From an uncultured Acidimicrobiaceae bacterium (lineage in GTDB: Bacteria; Actinomycetota; Acidimicrobiia; Acidimicrobiales; Ilumatobacteraceae), in contig CAIXIJ010000110.1 in assembly GCA_903919455.1 (NCBI GenBank), positions 1 to 64,000 of the forward strand: 64,000 nt of DNA, read 5' to 3'. The notes under the pieces were generated by a model that was given only the letters and a program-made list of their open reading frames with translations, did no database searches and had not been told where the DNA came from. Positions within the stretch are counted from its first letter, which is position 1; every line of letters starts with the position of its first letter. Of the stretch, positions 42,207-50,976 are shown in pieces. The translations under genes and the position numbers were made by a program.

Positions 42207-44485
42207 TCGACACTGCGTTGTCCGCCGATGTGCGTGCAGGCCGATTGGGGCACAGCACCCTGCGCCCCGATGGCGTCGCCAAGGTGCAGGGCACCTTCCA
42301 GTTCTCAGGCGACCTCACGGCAGACGGAGTCCTGTGGGGCGCCACGCTGAGATCGCCGCATCCGTATGCGCGCATTGTCCGCATCGATGTGAGCGGCGCG
42401 TGGAAGATCACCGGGGTCGAAGCCGTCATCACGGCCGACGACGTGCCGGGCGTGATGACGTACGGCCTCATCGATCAGGACCAGCCGGTGTTCGCAAGCG
42501 ACGTCGTGCGCTTCGTCGGTGAACCTGTTGCGGCGGTGGCTGCCAATCACCCGGACGCCTGCCGTCGGGCGTTGGATGCCATCGTGGTGGAGTACGAGGT
42601 GCTGCAGCCTCTTACGGATCCAGAGAAGGCTGTCGATGGTTCCTTCGAAGCCATTCATCCATTGGGCAACGTGTTCCGCCAACAACGCATCGTGCGTGGC
42701 GACCAGACCATCGAGGGTCCGATCGTGGTGGAAGGTTCCTACGAACTCGGCATGCAGGACCAGGCATTCCTTGGCCTCGAAGCGGCGCTTGCCGTGCCGG
42801 ATGCCGGCGGCGCTGGCGTGGAACTGCATGTGGCCACGCAATGGTTGCATGAGGATCGTAAGCAGATAGCGGCGTGCCTCGGGATGGCAGACGAGCAAGT
42901 GCGTCTGGTGCTGGGCGGCGTGGGTGGAGCCTTCGGTGCTCGTGAAGACATCAGCCTGCAGGTCCACACCTGTCTGCTCGCCCTGCGCACCAGCCGCCCG
43001 GTGCGGATGGCGTATAGCCGCCAGGAAAGCTTCCTGGGTCATGTGCATCGCCACCCGTGTCGCATCACGATGCGCCACCACGCCGATCACGACGGCCGTC
43101 TGCTTCGGGTGGAGGCTCGCTTCGTGTTCGACGGAGGTGCCTATGCGTCAACTTCGTCGGCAGTGTTGGTGAACGGAATCACCCACGCGCAGGGTCCCTA
43201 CAAGTGCGACAACGCCACCGTCGATGGTTGGGCGGTCCGCACGAACAACCTGCCGTGCGGAGCCATGCGCGGCTTCGGCGTGGTGCAGGCGTGCTTCGCC
43301 CACGAGGCACAGATGGACAAGTTGGCTGCGGCCGTGGGTCTCGATCCGCTCGAGGTGCGGCTGCGAAACGCTATGGAGACCGGCGATCGACTCATCACCG
43401 GCCAGGTGGTGGAGAGCGTGGCACCGGTGGCGCGCCTCATCCGCGAGCTCGCAGCGATGCCGCTACCCAGCGAACCCGTGGGCGGCCACGATCTGAATCC
43501 GATGCGTCTCCCAGGTGGCGCGGGTCGCACCGCCGATGTGGGCAACGTGCGGCGCGGCATCGGTTGGGCAGTGAGCATCAAGAACCTCATGTACAGCGAA
43601 GGCTTCGACGACTATTCGACGGCGAGGGTTCGCTTGGCCGACGGCATCGCCACCGTGAAGTTCGCCACCGCTGAGGTGGGGCAGGGTTTCGTCACGCTCG
43701 CAGGCCAGATCGCCCGTTCGGTCTTGGGGGTCGATGAAGTGGTCCTCGACCAGATCGACACGCAGGTGGGGTCCGCTGGTTCCACCTCTGCGTCTCGGCA
43801 GACATGGATGAGCGGCGGCGCTGTGGACGGGGCCTGTCGCCTGGTGCGTGAGCGAATGTTCGAACGTGTCGCGACGCTGCACGGGCTGGATCCCCTGGGC
43901 CTTGTGATCGAGGGCACCGAGGTGGTCGACACCGTGAGCGGGCTTCGGCTCGAGGTGTCCGAAGCAACGGCCGGCATCGAGTTCGACGAGACGTTCGAAC
44001 ATCACCACCGCCCCACTGAGGATCTCGACGAGTTCGGTCAGGGAAACTGCCACACAGCGTTCGCCTTCGCTGCTCATCGAGCCGTGGTCGACGTGGACCC
44101 CGAGTTGGGGCTGGTGAAGGTGGTGGAGGTGGCCACCGTGCAAGACATTGGTCGAGCCCTGAACCCGCTCAGCATCACCGGACAGATCGAGGGTGGCATC
44201 GCCCAGGGTGTTGGTCTGGCAGTGATGGAGGAGATCATCCAGTTGAACGGGCACGTGAAGAACGCGTCGTTCACCGATTACCTCCTGCCCACATTTCTCG
44301 ACATGCCCGACGTGGTGATCGGCCTGGTGGAGGAGCCTGAACCGCAGGCGCCGCTCGGTGCAAAGGGTGTGGGTGAACCTCCGACGGTTTCGTCCACACC
44401 AGCCGTCGTGGCGGCCATTCGCGACGCCATCGGAAAGGACCTCACCCGAGTACCGGTTCGGCCCACCGACATCGTCTTCGGTTAG
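42203..44485 (+). CDS. Xanthine-dehydrogenase-family molybdopterin subunit
   Basis: The 760-residue catalytic subunit. It has the N-terminal hammerhead domain (LRSPHPYARIVRIDVS, VGEPVAAVAANHPDACRRA) and the Mo-binding regions GGVGGAFGAREDISLQ, NLPCGAMRGFGVVQ, AEVGQGFVTLAGQIARS and the C-terminal GAKGVGEPPTVSSTPAVVAA with the catalytic Glu. The PxGAMRGFG loop is the xanthine/purine hydroxylase form; the CO dehydrogenase loops with CSFR or GAGR are absent. The substrate is likely a purine or other N-heterocycle. No cofactor-insertion gene is adjacent. Confidence 0.88.
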   Translation: MIDTALSADVRAGRLGHSTLRPDGVAKVQGTFQFSGDLTADGVLWGATLRSPHPYARIVRIDVSGAWKITGVEAVITADDVPGVMTYGLIDQDQPVFASDVVRFVGEPVAAVAANHPDACRRALDAIVVEYEVLQPLTDPEKAVDGSFEAIHPLGNVFRQQRIVRGDQTIEGPIVVEGSYELGMQDQAFLGLEAALAVPDAGGAGVELHVATQWLHEDRKQIAACLGMADEQVRLVLGGVGGAFGAREDISLQVHTCLLALRTSRPVRMAYSRQESFLGHVHRHPCRITMRHHADHDGRLLRVEARFVFDGGAYASTSSAVLVNGITHAQGPYKCDNATVDGWAVRTNNLPCGAMRGFGVVQACFAHEAQMDKLAAAVGLDPLEVRLRNAMETGDRLITGQVVESVAPVARLIRELAAMPLPSEPVGGHDLNPMRLPGGAGRTADVGNVRRGIGWAVSIKNLMYSEGFDDYSTARVRLADGIATVKFATAEVGQGFVTLAGQIARSVLGVDEVVLDQIDTQVGSAGSTSASRQTWMSGGAVDGACRLVRERMFERVATLHGLDPLGLVIEGTEVVDTVSGLRLEVSEATAGIEFDETFEHHHRPTEDLDEFGQGNCHTAFAFAAHRAVVDVDPELGLVKVVEVATVQDIGRALNPLSITGQIEGGIAQGVGLAVMEEIIQLNGHVKNASFTDYLLPTFLDMPDVVIGLVEEPEPQAPLGAKGVGEPPTVSSTPAVVAAIRDAIGKDLTRVPVRPTDIVFG

Positions 44486-44488
44486 CGT
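44483..44488 (+). promoter_or_regulatory. -10-like TAGCGT, phosphoribosyltransferase gene
   Basis: TAGCGT starts on the stop codon of the molybdopterin subunit gene and ends 9 bases before ATG 44498. It allows the downstream gene to be expressed apart from the operon. Confidence 0.4.
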
Positions 44489-44497
44489 GGCCTTCTT

Positions 44498-44992
44498 ATG
44501 TCGAACGAGCGCGAAATCATGACCTGGGAGATCTTCGGCGAGGCATCACGTGTGCTCGCCCAGTTGGTGGCCGACGATTACGAGCCGGACATGATCCTCT
44601 CGATTGCGCGTGGTGGCCTGCTCATTGGTGGTGCACTCGGGTATGCCCTCTCGGTGAAGAACGTGTACACGATGAACGTGGAGTTCTACACCGGTGTCGA
44701 CGAGCGCCTCGAAGTACCGCGCATTCTTCCCCCGGCTCCCGATTTCGTGGATGTCAGTCACGCCAAGATCCTCATCGCCGACGACGTCGCCGACACCGGC
44801 CACACCCTTCGCTCGGTACAGGACTTCTGCGACGGCAAGGTGGCCGAGGTGCGCACAGCGTGCCTGTACGAGAAGAGCCATTCTGTGGTGAAGTGCGACT
44901 ACGTGTGGAAGAAGACCGATCTCTGGATCAACTTCCCCTGGAGCGACAAGGATCCGGTCGCCAAGCGCGATTGGTCCGTGAAGGACGCCTGA
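44498..44992 (+). CDS. Phosphoribosyltransferase, xanthine/hypoxanthine type
   Basis: A 164-residue type I phosphoribosyltransferase. The PRPP motif is ILIADDVADTGHTLRSV and the pyrophosphate loop is SIARGGLLIGGALGYAL. A hydrophobic C-terminal segment with WINFPWSDKDP resembles the GPT/xanthine-guanine group. It would convert a purine base and PRPP to a nucleotide. Sitting directly after the molybdopterin hydroxylase it suggests that oxidised purine can be salvaged. Base specificity is not determined. Confidence 0.82.
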   Translation: MSNEREIMTWEIFGEASRVLAQLVADDYEPDMILSIARGGLLIGGALGYALSVKNVYTMNVEFYTGVDERLEVPRILPPAPDFVDVSHAKILIADDVADTGHTLRSVQDFCDGKVAEVRTACLYEKSHSVVKCDYVWKKTDLWINFPWSDKDPVAKRDWSVKDA

Positions 44993-45013
44993 GGTCTCAC
45001 CAGCGGCATTCGA

Positions 45014-45265
45014 TCAGAGGATGCCCTTGAGGTGCTCCATGGCTCGGTCGGCCTCGACTCGCGGAACCAAGACCCGATAGTCGCTCGACGTGTTCGTGAC
45101 GATGTTGAACGTTTCGTCGCCGGTGGCATGGAAGCCGGCGCTGCACAACTCCGCAACCGTCAGGGGACCGCGCCCGATTCGGACGCGGGCGACCTCGACC
45201 AACTCATTCGGATCGCCAGGATCGCCGCGGCTGATCCATTCAAAGAACTTCGTACGCAGACTCAC
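45014..45265 (-). CDS. Small DUF2007-like (putative signal transducing) protein
   Basis: An 83-residue protein from GTG 45265. ELVEVARVRIGRGPLTVAEL, then VTNTSSDYRVLVPRVEADRA and MEHLKGIL, follow the pattern of DUF2007-type PII-like small proteins, which bind an unknown ligand. It lies 11 bases downstream of the flavoprotein gene and is probably co-transcribed with it. The long upstream open frame is antisense or out of frame with that gene and is ignored. Moderate confidence in family, low in function. Confidence 0.6.
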   Translation of the reverse strand: MSLRTKFFEWISRGDPGDPNELVEVARVRIGRGPLTVAELCSAGFHATGDETFNIVTNTSSDYRVLVPRVEADRAMEHLKGIL

Positions 45266-45276
45266 GAACTCGCACG

Positions 45277-46821
45277 CTAACCATTGCGACGCAGCACGGT
45301 GAGCGCAGCATTTCGCCCGCTGGCGCCCCACACGCCCGCGCCGGGGAATGTGGCGGCGCCGGTGAGATACAGGCCACGTACGTCGGTCTCGTAGCGCGTC
45401 AGTTCGGGGTTCGGGTTGCGCAGCGCTGCCAGTGGCCCGCCTGCGAAGGAAGTGGCGTGGCCCTTGGGTAGGTGGAATTCGCCTTCGTACCGATCGGGTG
45501 TCATTGCACGCCAGTCGCGCACAGTGTTGGCGAAGCCGGGTTGCGCCAGCGTGCCGAACAGGTCGAGCCAGCGACGTGGCTCCTGGCTGCTCGCCCAACC
45601 GCCCTGCAGGCTGTAGGGCGTGTAGAGCACCTCGAGGCTGAGCACATGCACACCAGGAGGTGCCAGCGTGTCGTCGGTGACCGTCGGCACGTTCGCCAGC
45701 ATGCCGGGTGCGGGAAGTACTTTGCCGAGCGGCATGATCTCGTGTCCGCGGTGCATGTCGGCGATGGAGGGAGCCACGGCGAAGGTGCAACCCTCCTCAC
45801 CGCCGTACCCGGCCGCTGCTGCAGCGCTGAGGCGTGGAGCCTCGCTCAACACCGCGTCGATCTTCGACTCGTAGCCCTCGGCGTGGGGCACCTGCTTCCA
45901 GCGCTCGATGAGGCCGTGTGCCTGCGGCGGGGCATTCGTGAGCCACTGCAGGAAGGTGTCGTGCGGATTGCAGGCCGACACCACCACCTTGGCCGTCGCT
46001 TCGGTGCCGTCGGTGAACGACACGCCGCGAACCGATGAGCCTTCACACGTGATGGCGCTCACCTTCGTGGATGTACGCAGTTCGCCGCCCGCAAGTTGGA
46101 ACGACTTGAGAATGGTGAGCGGAAGTTGGCCGCTCCCTCCAATCGGCCGACCCACCGAGGCGGCGTGTCGCATCGCGTAGGTGAGGGCAGACAGTCCGCT
46201 GCCCGGGGTCTCTGGCGAGATGCCCCACACCATTGGACCGACCAACATGGCTGGAGCCTGCAGCGCATCCGTAGAGAAGAACTCGCGCATCACATCGGCG
46301 CCCGACCGGCGACTCCAGCGTAAGAGCGTGCTGACGCCGCTGCCCTTTCGGGCGAGTACCTTGCGGGTGATTCCCCCGAATGATGGGGGATCGTTCGCTG
46401 CGTCGAACACCAAGCGCGCAGCCGGCATCGCTGCCTTGAGATAGCGACGGTAGCCATCAACCTCCCGAGGGTGATGACGGCCGATGGAGTCGAGCGTTTG
46501 CTCGATGTCGTGATGGCTCGCCCACCCTGGAGTGCCCGCCCAGGTGAGGTTGATCTGCGACGGATCCACGTTCACGTAGCGAAGGCCGAGTTCCTTCAGC
46601 CCCAATTCATCGCTGATGGGCGTGGTGCGGAACGTGATGTGGTCGCAGTTACAAATGTTCACCATGGCGCCGGCGAACTCCTCGCTGGCTGCGGTGCCGC
46701 CAACGGCGGAACGGGCCTCCACCAGCAGCGTGCGCATACCGCTCTTGGCGAGGTACGCAGCACACACCAACCCGTTGTGGCCAGCTCCGATGACGATGGC
46801 GTCGTAGTCGAAGTGGCTCAT
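45277..46821 (-). CDS. Carotenoid-desaturase-like FAD oxidoreductase
   Basis: A 514-residue flavoprotein of the phytoene-desaturase/PYROXD2 group. The FAD motif is AIVIGAGHNGLVCAAYLAKS with the following RSAVGGTAASEEF. GGSGQLPLTILKSFQLAGGE and the C-terminal LYLTGAATFPGAGVWGASGR are typical. No carotenoid-synthesis genes are nearby, and members of this group are often annotated as carotenoid desaturases without proof. The substrate is unknown. It is divergent from the creatininase-family gene with a 46-base gap. Confidence 0.83.
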   Translation of the reverse strand: MSHFDYDAIVIGAGHNGLVCAAYLAKSGMRTLLVEARSAVGGTAASEEFAGAMVNICNCDHITFRTTPISDELGLKELGLRYVNVDPSQINLTWAGTPGWASHHDIEQTLDSIGRHHPREVDGYRRYLKAAMPAARLVFDAANDPPSFGGITRKVLARKGSGVSTLLRWSRRSGADVMREFFSTDALQAPAMLVGPMVWGISPETPGSGLSALTYAMRHAASVGRPIGGSGQLPLTILKSFQLAGGELRTSTKVSAITCEGSSVRGVSFTDGTEATAKVVVSACNPHDTFLQWLTNAPPQAHGLIERWKQVPHAEGYESKIDAVLSEAPRLSAAAAAGYGGEEGCTFAVAPSIADMHRGHEIMPLGKVLPAPGMLANVPTVTDDTLAPPGVHVLSLEVLYTPYSLQGGWASSQEPRRWLDLFGTLAQPGFANTVRDWRAMTPDRYEGEFHLPKGHATSFAGGPLAALRNPNPELTRYETDVRGLYLTGAATFPGAGVWGASGRNAALTVLRRNG

Positions 46822-46855
46822 CCCACCATTGTGGCCGGTGGAGGAGGGTCACCGC

Positions 46856-46861
46856 TAACGT
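46856..46861 (+). promoter_or_regulatory. -10-like TAACGT, creatininase-family gene
   Basis: TAACGT ends 6 bases before GTG 46868, the leaderless arrangement. Confidence 0.42.
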
Positions 46862-46867
46862 GCGGAT

Positions 46868-47653
46868 GTGACTCTCCACGTGCGCCGCTTCGCCGACCTC
46901 TCCGGCCCCCAGGTGGCCGAGCGCTTCACCGACCGAACCATCCTGGTGCAGCCGCTCGGTGCCATCGAACAGCACGGTCCGCATCTGCCGCTCAGCACCG
47001 ACAGCGTGGTGGCCACGGCTGTAGCTGAGGCAACGGTTGCGGAGGTGGGCGAGGAACTGGATGTGTGGCTACTGCCGACGCTGGAATACACCAAGAGCAA
47101 CGAACACGCCTGGAGCCCCGGCACGGTGTGGCTCAGCGCCACCACGTTGTTGGCGGTGCTCGACGATCTCGGTCGGTGCATCGCCACCACCGCCGCGAAG
47201 CGCTTGGTGTTCCTGAACGGTCACGGTGGCAACAGCGCGTTGTTGAATGTGGCGAACCGCGAGCTGCGACTGGCCCATGGATTGATGACGTTCGTCACGC
47301 ATCCGGGCATTCCTGCCGATCAGGGTGGAACGTCGCCTGCAGAGGAGATGGGTATGGGGGTGCATGGTGGGTCGGAGGAAACCTCCATGATGCTGCACCT
47401 CGCGCCGCACCTCGTCGACATGTCGAAGGCGGAACGCCGTGTGCCCGAGGCAATGGCTATGAACAAGTACGTACGTTTCGGCGGGCGAGTGTCGTTTGGC
47501 TGGATGTCGAACGACTTCTTCCCCGACGGCTATATCGGCGACCCCACTACGGCAAACGCGGAGACCGGCAAGCGACTGTTCGAGGGCTCGGTTCGCGGCT
47601 TCGGTGAAGCGCTGCGTGAGGTGTCTACGTTCAACTTCGGTCGCCCTGCATGA
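46868..47653 (+). CDS. Creatininase-family amidohydrolase
   Basis: A 261-residue metal-dependent amidohydrolase of the creatininase family, whose members open cyclic amides such as creatinine or other amide bonds. The metal/active-site motifs are QPLGAIEQHGPHLPLSTDS, FLNGHGGNSALLNVA and VHGGSEETSMMLHLAP. GTG 46868 is the only start consistent with the TAACGT box. It overlaps the next amidohydrolase by 4 bases (ATGA), suggesting sequential steps. The mycofactocin peptidase MftE belongs to the same family, but no other mycofactocin gene is present. Confidence 0.85.
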   Translation: MTLHVRRFADLSGPQVAERFTDRTILVQPLGAIEQHGPHLPLSTDSVVATAVAEATVAEVGEELDVWLLPTLEYTKSNEHAWSPGTVWLSATTLLAVLDDLGRCIATTAAKRLVFLNGHGGNSALLNVANRELRLAHGLMTFVTHPGIPADQGGTSPAEEMGMGVHGGSEETSMMLHLAPHLVDMSKAERRVPEAMAMNKYVRFGGRVSFGWMSNDFFPDGYIGDPTTANAETGKRLFEGSVRGFGEALREVSTFNFGRPA

Positions 47654-48912
47654 CCTCGCACCACCACCTCCGTGTCGACGGGCAACGCCTTTGGGCGCGG
47701 CTCGAGGCGCTCGGTGAGGTCGGAGCAGTTCGTGGCCAGAACGGCGAACGGGGAAACGCCAGGCTCGCGCTTTCCGATGCCGACCGTGAGGGCCGCGACC
47801 TGGTGATCGGCTGGATGCACGATCTCGGGATGGAGGTGTCGATCGACGCCGTCGGCAACGGTGTGGCAGTGCGGCCCGGCACCGACCCATCAGCTGGGGC
47901 TGTGATGGTGGGGTCGCACATCGACACCGTTCGTACCGGTGGCTGGTTCGACGGCAACCTGGGCGTGCTCGGTGGTCTCGAAGTGGTCGAGACCCTGGCT
48001 CAGAACGGCATCTCCACGAAGCATCCGATTGCGGTTGCCTTCTTCACCAACGAGGAGGGCGCCCGGTTCCAGCCCGACATGCTCGGAAGCCTGGTCTACG
48101 TGGGCGGCATGGCGCTGGAGGATGCGCTGGACGTGCGCGCAGCCGACGACGGGGCGAGGCTGGGCGACGAACTGACGCGTATCGGCTACGCGGGTCCAAC
48201 TCCCTGCCCGGCTGCGGCAGCCCCACACGCTTTCTTCGAACTGCACATCGAGCAGGGGCCGGTACTGGAGGACGAAGGGATCACGATTGGTGCGGTCACC
48301 GGAGTGCAGGGCATCTCCTGGACGGAACTCATCATTACGGGGCAGTCTGCGCACGCTGGCACCACCCCGATGCGACTGCGTCGCGACCCCGGCTATGTGG
48401 CTGCGGCCATCAACACCGGTATTCGAGCGCTTGCTCGCGAGATGGGCGGCACACAGGTGGCCACCGTGGGCCGTTGCGAGTACTCGCCCAATCTGGTGAA
48501 CGTGGTCCCCGCGAAGGTCACGATGACGGTGGATCTTCGCAACACCGAGGAGGCACTGTTGCGGCAGGCCGAGGAGGTGTTCGCGGCGCTGTGCGAACAG
48601 CTCGCTGCTGAGGAAGGAGTCACCATCGAGCGTCGCACGCTCGCTCGATTCGAGCCGGTGGAGTTCGCGGCAGAGCAGATCGATCTCGTGGAGACCACAG
48701 CGAAGCGCCTCGGTTACTCCACGATGCGCATGCCGAGCGGTGCCGGGCACGATGCGCAGATGCTTGCCCGCGTGTGCCCCACTTCGATGGTGTTCGTGCC
48801 GAGTGTGAATGGCCTCTCGCACAACATCGCAGAGTTCACACACCCCGAGCACATCACTGCAGGAGCGAACGTGCTGCTGCAGGTGGTGCTCGCTGCAGCG
48901 GCGCCGGGCTGA
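47650..48912 (+). CDS. Allantoate/N-carbamoyl amidohydrolase (M20 family)
   Basis: A 420-residue binuclear zinc hydrolase of the hydantoinase/carbamoylase group, which cleaves N-carbamoyl amino acids, ureidopropionate or allantoate. Metal-ligand segments are VGSHIDTVRTGGWFDGNLG, FFTNEEGARF, ELHIEQGPVLEDEG and GLSHNIAEFTHPEH. The dimerisation domain insert has GQSAHAGTTPMRLRRDP. Length is typical. It overlaps the creatininase-family gene, consistent with ring opening followed by carbamoyl hydrolysis. Substrate is not determined. Confidence 0.9.
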   Translation: MTSHHHLRVDGQRLWARLEALGEVGAVRGQNGERGNARLALSDADREGRDLVIGWMHDLGMEVSIDAVGNGVAVRPGTDPSAGAVMVGSHIDTVRTGGWFDGNLGVLGGLEVVETLAQNGISTKHPIAVAFFTNEEGARFQPDMLGSLVYVGGMALEDALDVRAADDGARLGDELTRIGYAGPTPCPAAAAPHAFFELHIEQGPVLEDEGITIGAVTGVQGISWTELIITGQSAHAGTTPMRLRRDPGYVAAAINTGIRALAREMGGTQVATVGRCEYSPNLVNVVPAKVTMTVDLRNTEEALLRQAEEVFAALCEQLAAEEGVTIERRTLARFEPVEFAAEQIDLVETTAKRLGYSTMRMPSGAGHDAQMLARVCPTSMVFVPSVNGLSHNIAEFTHPEHITAGANVLLQVVLAAAAPG

Positions 48913-48915
48913 GCG

Positions 48916-49272
48916 GTGCCCGCGTCGTTCGACCTCGTCACCTTGGACTCTCCTCGACCTAACGACGCTGCAGCGTTCTGGTCCGCGGCCCTCGGTCTGC
49001 ACGAAAGCGAGCGCGAAGACGGCGACCGCTGGATCGTGCTCAGTGATGCGCAGGGTGTTCGGCGGATCGGGCTGCAGCGAGGCGGCGCTCGGCCGGGCAC
49101 GGTGCACCTGGATTTGAGCTGCGGTGTGGGGGAGTTCGACGCAGAGATGCAGCGGTTGTTGCAGCTCGGCGCAGTCGAAATCGGCCCTGCTCGTCACGAG
49201 TCGTACGGGAGCATCGTGAACCTCTCCGACCCGGACGGCAATCTTTTCGACCTCTGCGCCTACGTGGACTGA
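48916..49272 (+). CDS. VOC (glyoxalase/bleomycin resistance) superfamily protein
   Basis: A 118-residue single VOC domain from GTG 48916, three bases after the upstream stop. The paired beta-alpha-beta units are VTLDSPRPNDAAAFWSAALG and TVHLDLSCGVGEFDAEMQRL; the C-terminal SDPDGNLFDLCAY is the family end motif. The His in TVHLDL and acidic residues near the end are possible metal ligands. Function unknown; position suggests a role with the preceding hydrolases. Confidence 0.78.
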   Translation: MPASFDLVTLDSPRPNDAAAFWSAALGLHESEREDGDRWIVLSDAQGVRRIGLQRGGARPGTVHLDLSCGVGEFDAEMQRLLQLGAVEIGPARHESYGSIVNLSDPDGNLFDLCAYVD

Positions 49273-49284
49273 TAGACCACACCT

Positions 49285-50886
49285 ATGGGTGTCGTGATCG
49301 ACAACCCACTCCTGCTGCTGTTTCTGGTGGTCGGCGTGGGGGCAGCGATCGGACAGGTGCGGGTCAAGGGCATAGCGCTTGGCCCGGCCGCAGCGCTGTT
49401 CGTCGGGCTTGCTGTCAGCGCCGCCGACGCTCGGCTGGCGAACATGCCCGTGATCGTGTCGCAGATCGGTCTGGCGCTGTTCATCTACACCGTGGGTCTC
49501 GCTAGCGGCCCGTCGTTCCTTGCCGAACTTCGCCGCGGTGGAGCCAAGGTGTTGGTCGGTGTCACGTTGCTGCTCGGCGCGGTGGCACTGGCCGTGGTGG
49601 CCCTCGCGTCGGCGTTCGGGCTGGATGTGGGTGCTCGCTCCGGCTTGTTCGCTGGCACCCTCACGAACACCCCGGCGCTCTCGGCCGCGATTGCAGCACT
49701 TGGTGCCAGGGCCACCGACGGGAGCGTGACGGACCCGGTGATCGGCTACTCGCTTGCGTATCCACTCGGCGTGCTTGCCATGCTCCTGGCTGCAGCTTGG
49801 TCGCTGCGCAGAGGTACCAAACCGGACGACGAGCGGTCGGGTGCAGCCGCGAGTATCGACACGAACGCTACGAGTGCCACGGTATTGGTGCGGCGGGAGG
49901 GTCTGCCTCCTCTCGGCGAACTTCGACACTGGGATGAGTGCCACCTGGCATTCGGTCGGTATGAGCACGACGGCGCGGTGCAGTTGGCCACCACCGATGT
50001 GTGCCTTCAGCCTGGCGACTCGTGCACCGTCATCGGCGTTCCCGAGGATGTTCGTCGATTCATCGCATGGGCGGGGGAGCCGAGCACTCGCCATTTGGCA
50101 CTCGACCGTTCCATGCTCGACTTTCGTCGTATCTCCGTCTCCAACAGGAAACTGGCCGGCACGCATCTGCGTTCGCTGGAACTCGAGGCTCGTTACGGCG
50201 CCACCGTCACCCGGGTCCGACGTGGTGATGCGGATCTCGTCGTGGACGGTGATTTCATTCTTCGACTGGGCGACCGCCTTCGCGTCGTGGGCCCGGCGAC
50301 TCGACTCGGCGACGTCGCGGTGTTGTTGGGCGACTCCGACCGCAGCCTCGGCGAGGTGGATGCGATGGGGTTCGCGCTCGGCCTGAGCATCGGCTTGCTC
50401 ATTGGTCTCATCTCGATTCCCTTGCCCGGTGGCGGCAACGTCGAGTTGGGCGTGGGCGGTGGGCCACTCATCGCTGGTCTGGTGCTGGGCACTCTCTCGC
50501 GGACAGGACCCGTCACCTGGCAGATACCGCACGCGGCGAACCTCACACTTCGCCAGCTGGGCATCCTGGTCTTTCTCAGCGCGATCGGCATCAGGTCGGG
50601 AGCCACATTCGCCGATGCGGTGGGAACCGGTGTCGGAGCTCGCATTGCGGCTGCTGCTGCCATCCTCACGCTGTTCGTCGCCGGGTCGTCGCTGTTGCTC
50701 ACTCGGTTGGTGACCAACGACTCGGCAACGGCGGCTGGGCAGATCGCAGGCATCGAAACGCAACCGGCAGTCCATGCCTATGCGGCCGAGGCAAGTAGAG
50801 GCGACTCGCGTGTCGATGCCGGCTACGCCCTCGTGCTGCCCCTGGCGATGATCGTGAAATTGATCCTGGTGCAGTTGCTGGTGTGA
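49285..50886 (+). CDS. AspT/YidE-type transporter with RCK_C domains
   Basis: A 533-residue transporter of the aspartate:alanine exchanger family. Two blocks of about five membrane helices (LLLFLVVGVGAAIGQVRVKG, SQIGLALFIYTVGLASGPSF, and LRQLGILVFLSAIGIRSGAT) flank a cytosolic region at about 190-345 with two RCK_C-like domains (SVSNRKLAGTHLRSLELEAR, GDFILRLGDRLRVVG). It exchanges or exports an organic anion or amino acid. It is the last plus-strand gene before the bidirectional hairpin. Confidence 0.85.
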   Translation: MGVVIDNPLLLLFLVVGVGAAIGQVRVKGIALGPAAALFVGLAVSAADARLANMPVIVSQIGLALFIYTVGLASGPSFLAELRRGGAKVLVGVTLLLGAVALAVVALASAFGLDVGARSGLFAGTLTNTPALSAAIAALGARATDGSVTDPVIGYSLAYPLGVLAMLLAAAWSLRRGTKPDDERSGAAASIDTNATSATVLVRREGLPPLGELRHWDECHLAFGRYEHDGAVQLATTDVCLQPGDSCTVIGVPEDVRRFIAWAGEPSTRHLALDRSMLDFRRISVSNRKLAGTHLRSLELEARYGATVTRVRRGDADLVVDGDFILRLGDRLRVVGPATRLGDVAVLLGDSDRSLGEVDAMGFALGLSIGLLIGLISIPLPGGGNVELGVGGGPLIAGLVLGTLSRTGPVTWQIPHAANLTLRQLGILVFLSAIGIRSGATFADAVGTGVGARIAAAAAILTLFVAGSSLLLTRLVTNDSATAAGQIAGIETQPAVHAYAAEASRGDSRVDAGYALVLPLAMIVKLILVQLLV

Positions 50887-50918
50887 TCGCTAGAGCTGAA
50901 TGAGGCCCCGGAGATAGC

Positions 50919-50950
50919 GAAGGGGCACCGGCATACGCCGGTGCCCCTTC
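50919..50950. terminator. Bidirectional terminator-like hairpin
   Basis: A perfect 14-bp inverted repeat (50919-50932 and 50937-50950) with a 4-base loop ATAC, in the gap between two convergent operons. The stem is GC-rich with only short T runs beyond it (TGTTTGTTTC on the plus side). It probably ends both transcripts. Confidence 0.8.
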
Positions 50951-50976
50951 AGTGACCTGTTTGTTTCAGGTGTCGA

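Noticed and set aside
42203-44485. Possible CO dehydrogenase large subunit, from the M-S-L gene order
   Set aside because: The CODH active-site loop with CSFR or GAGR is missing; the loop reads PCGAMRGFG, typical of xanthine/purine hydroxylases.
45277-46821. Phytoene desaturase of a carotenoid pathway
   Set aside because: The protein belongs to the related PYROXD2-like group and no crtB, crtE or cyclase gene is nearby.
46868-47653. Mycofactocin peptidase MftE
   Set aside because: It shares the creatininase family motifs, but no MftA precursor, MftB, radical SAM MftC or MftF gene is near.
47890-50775. A 961-codon open frame on the minus strand
   Set aside because: It is antisense to three well-supported plus-strand genes, is rich in His, Arg and Gln, and matches no family. 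Such frames are common in high-GC DNA.
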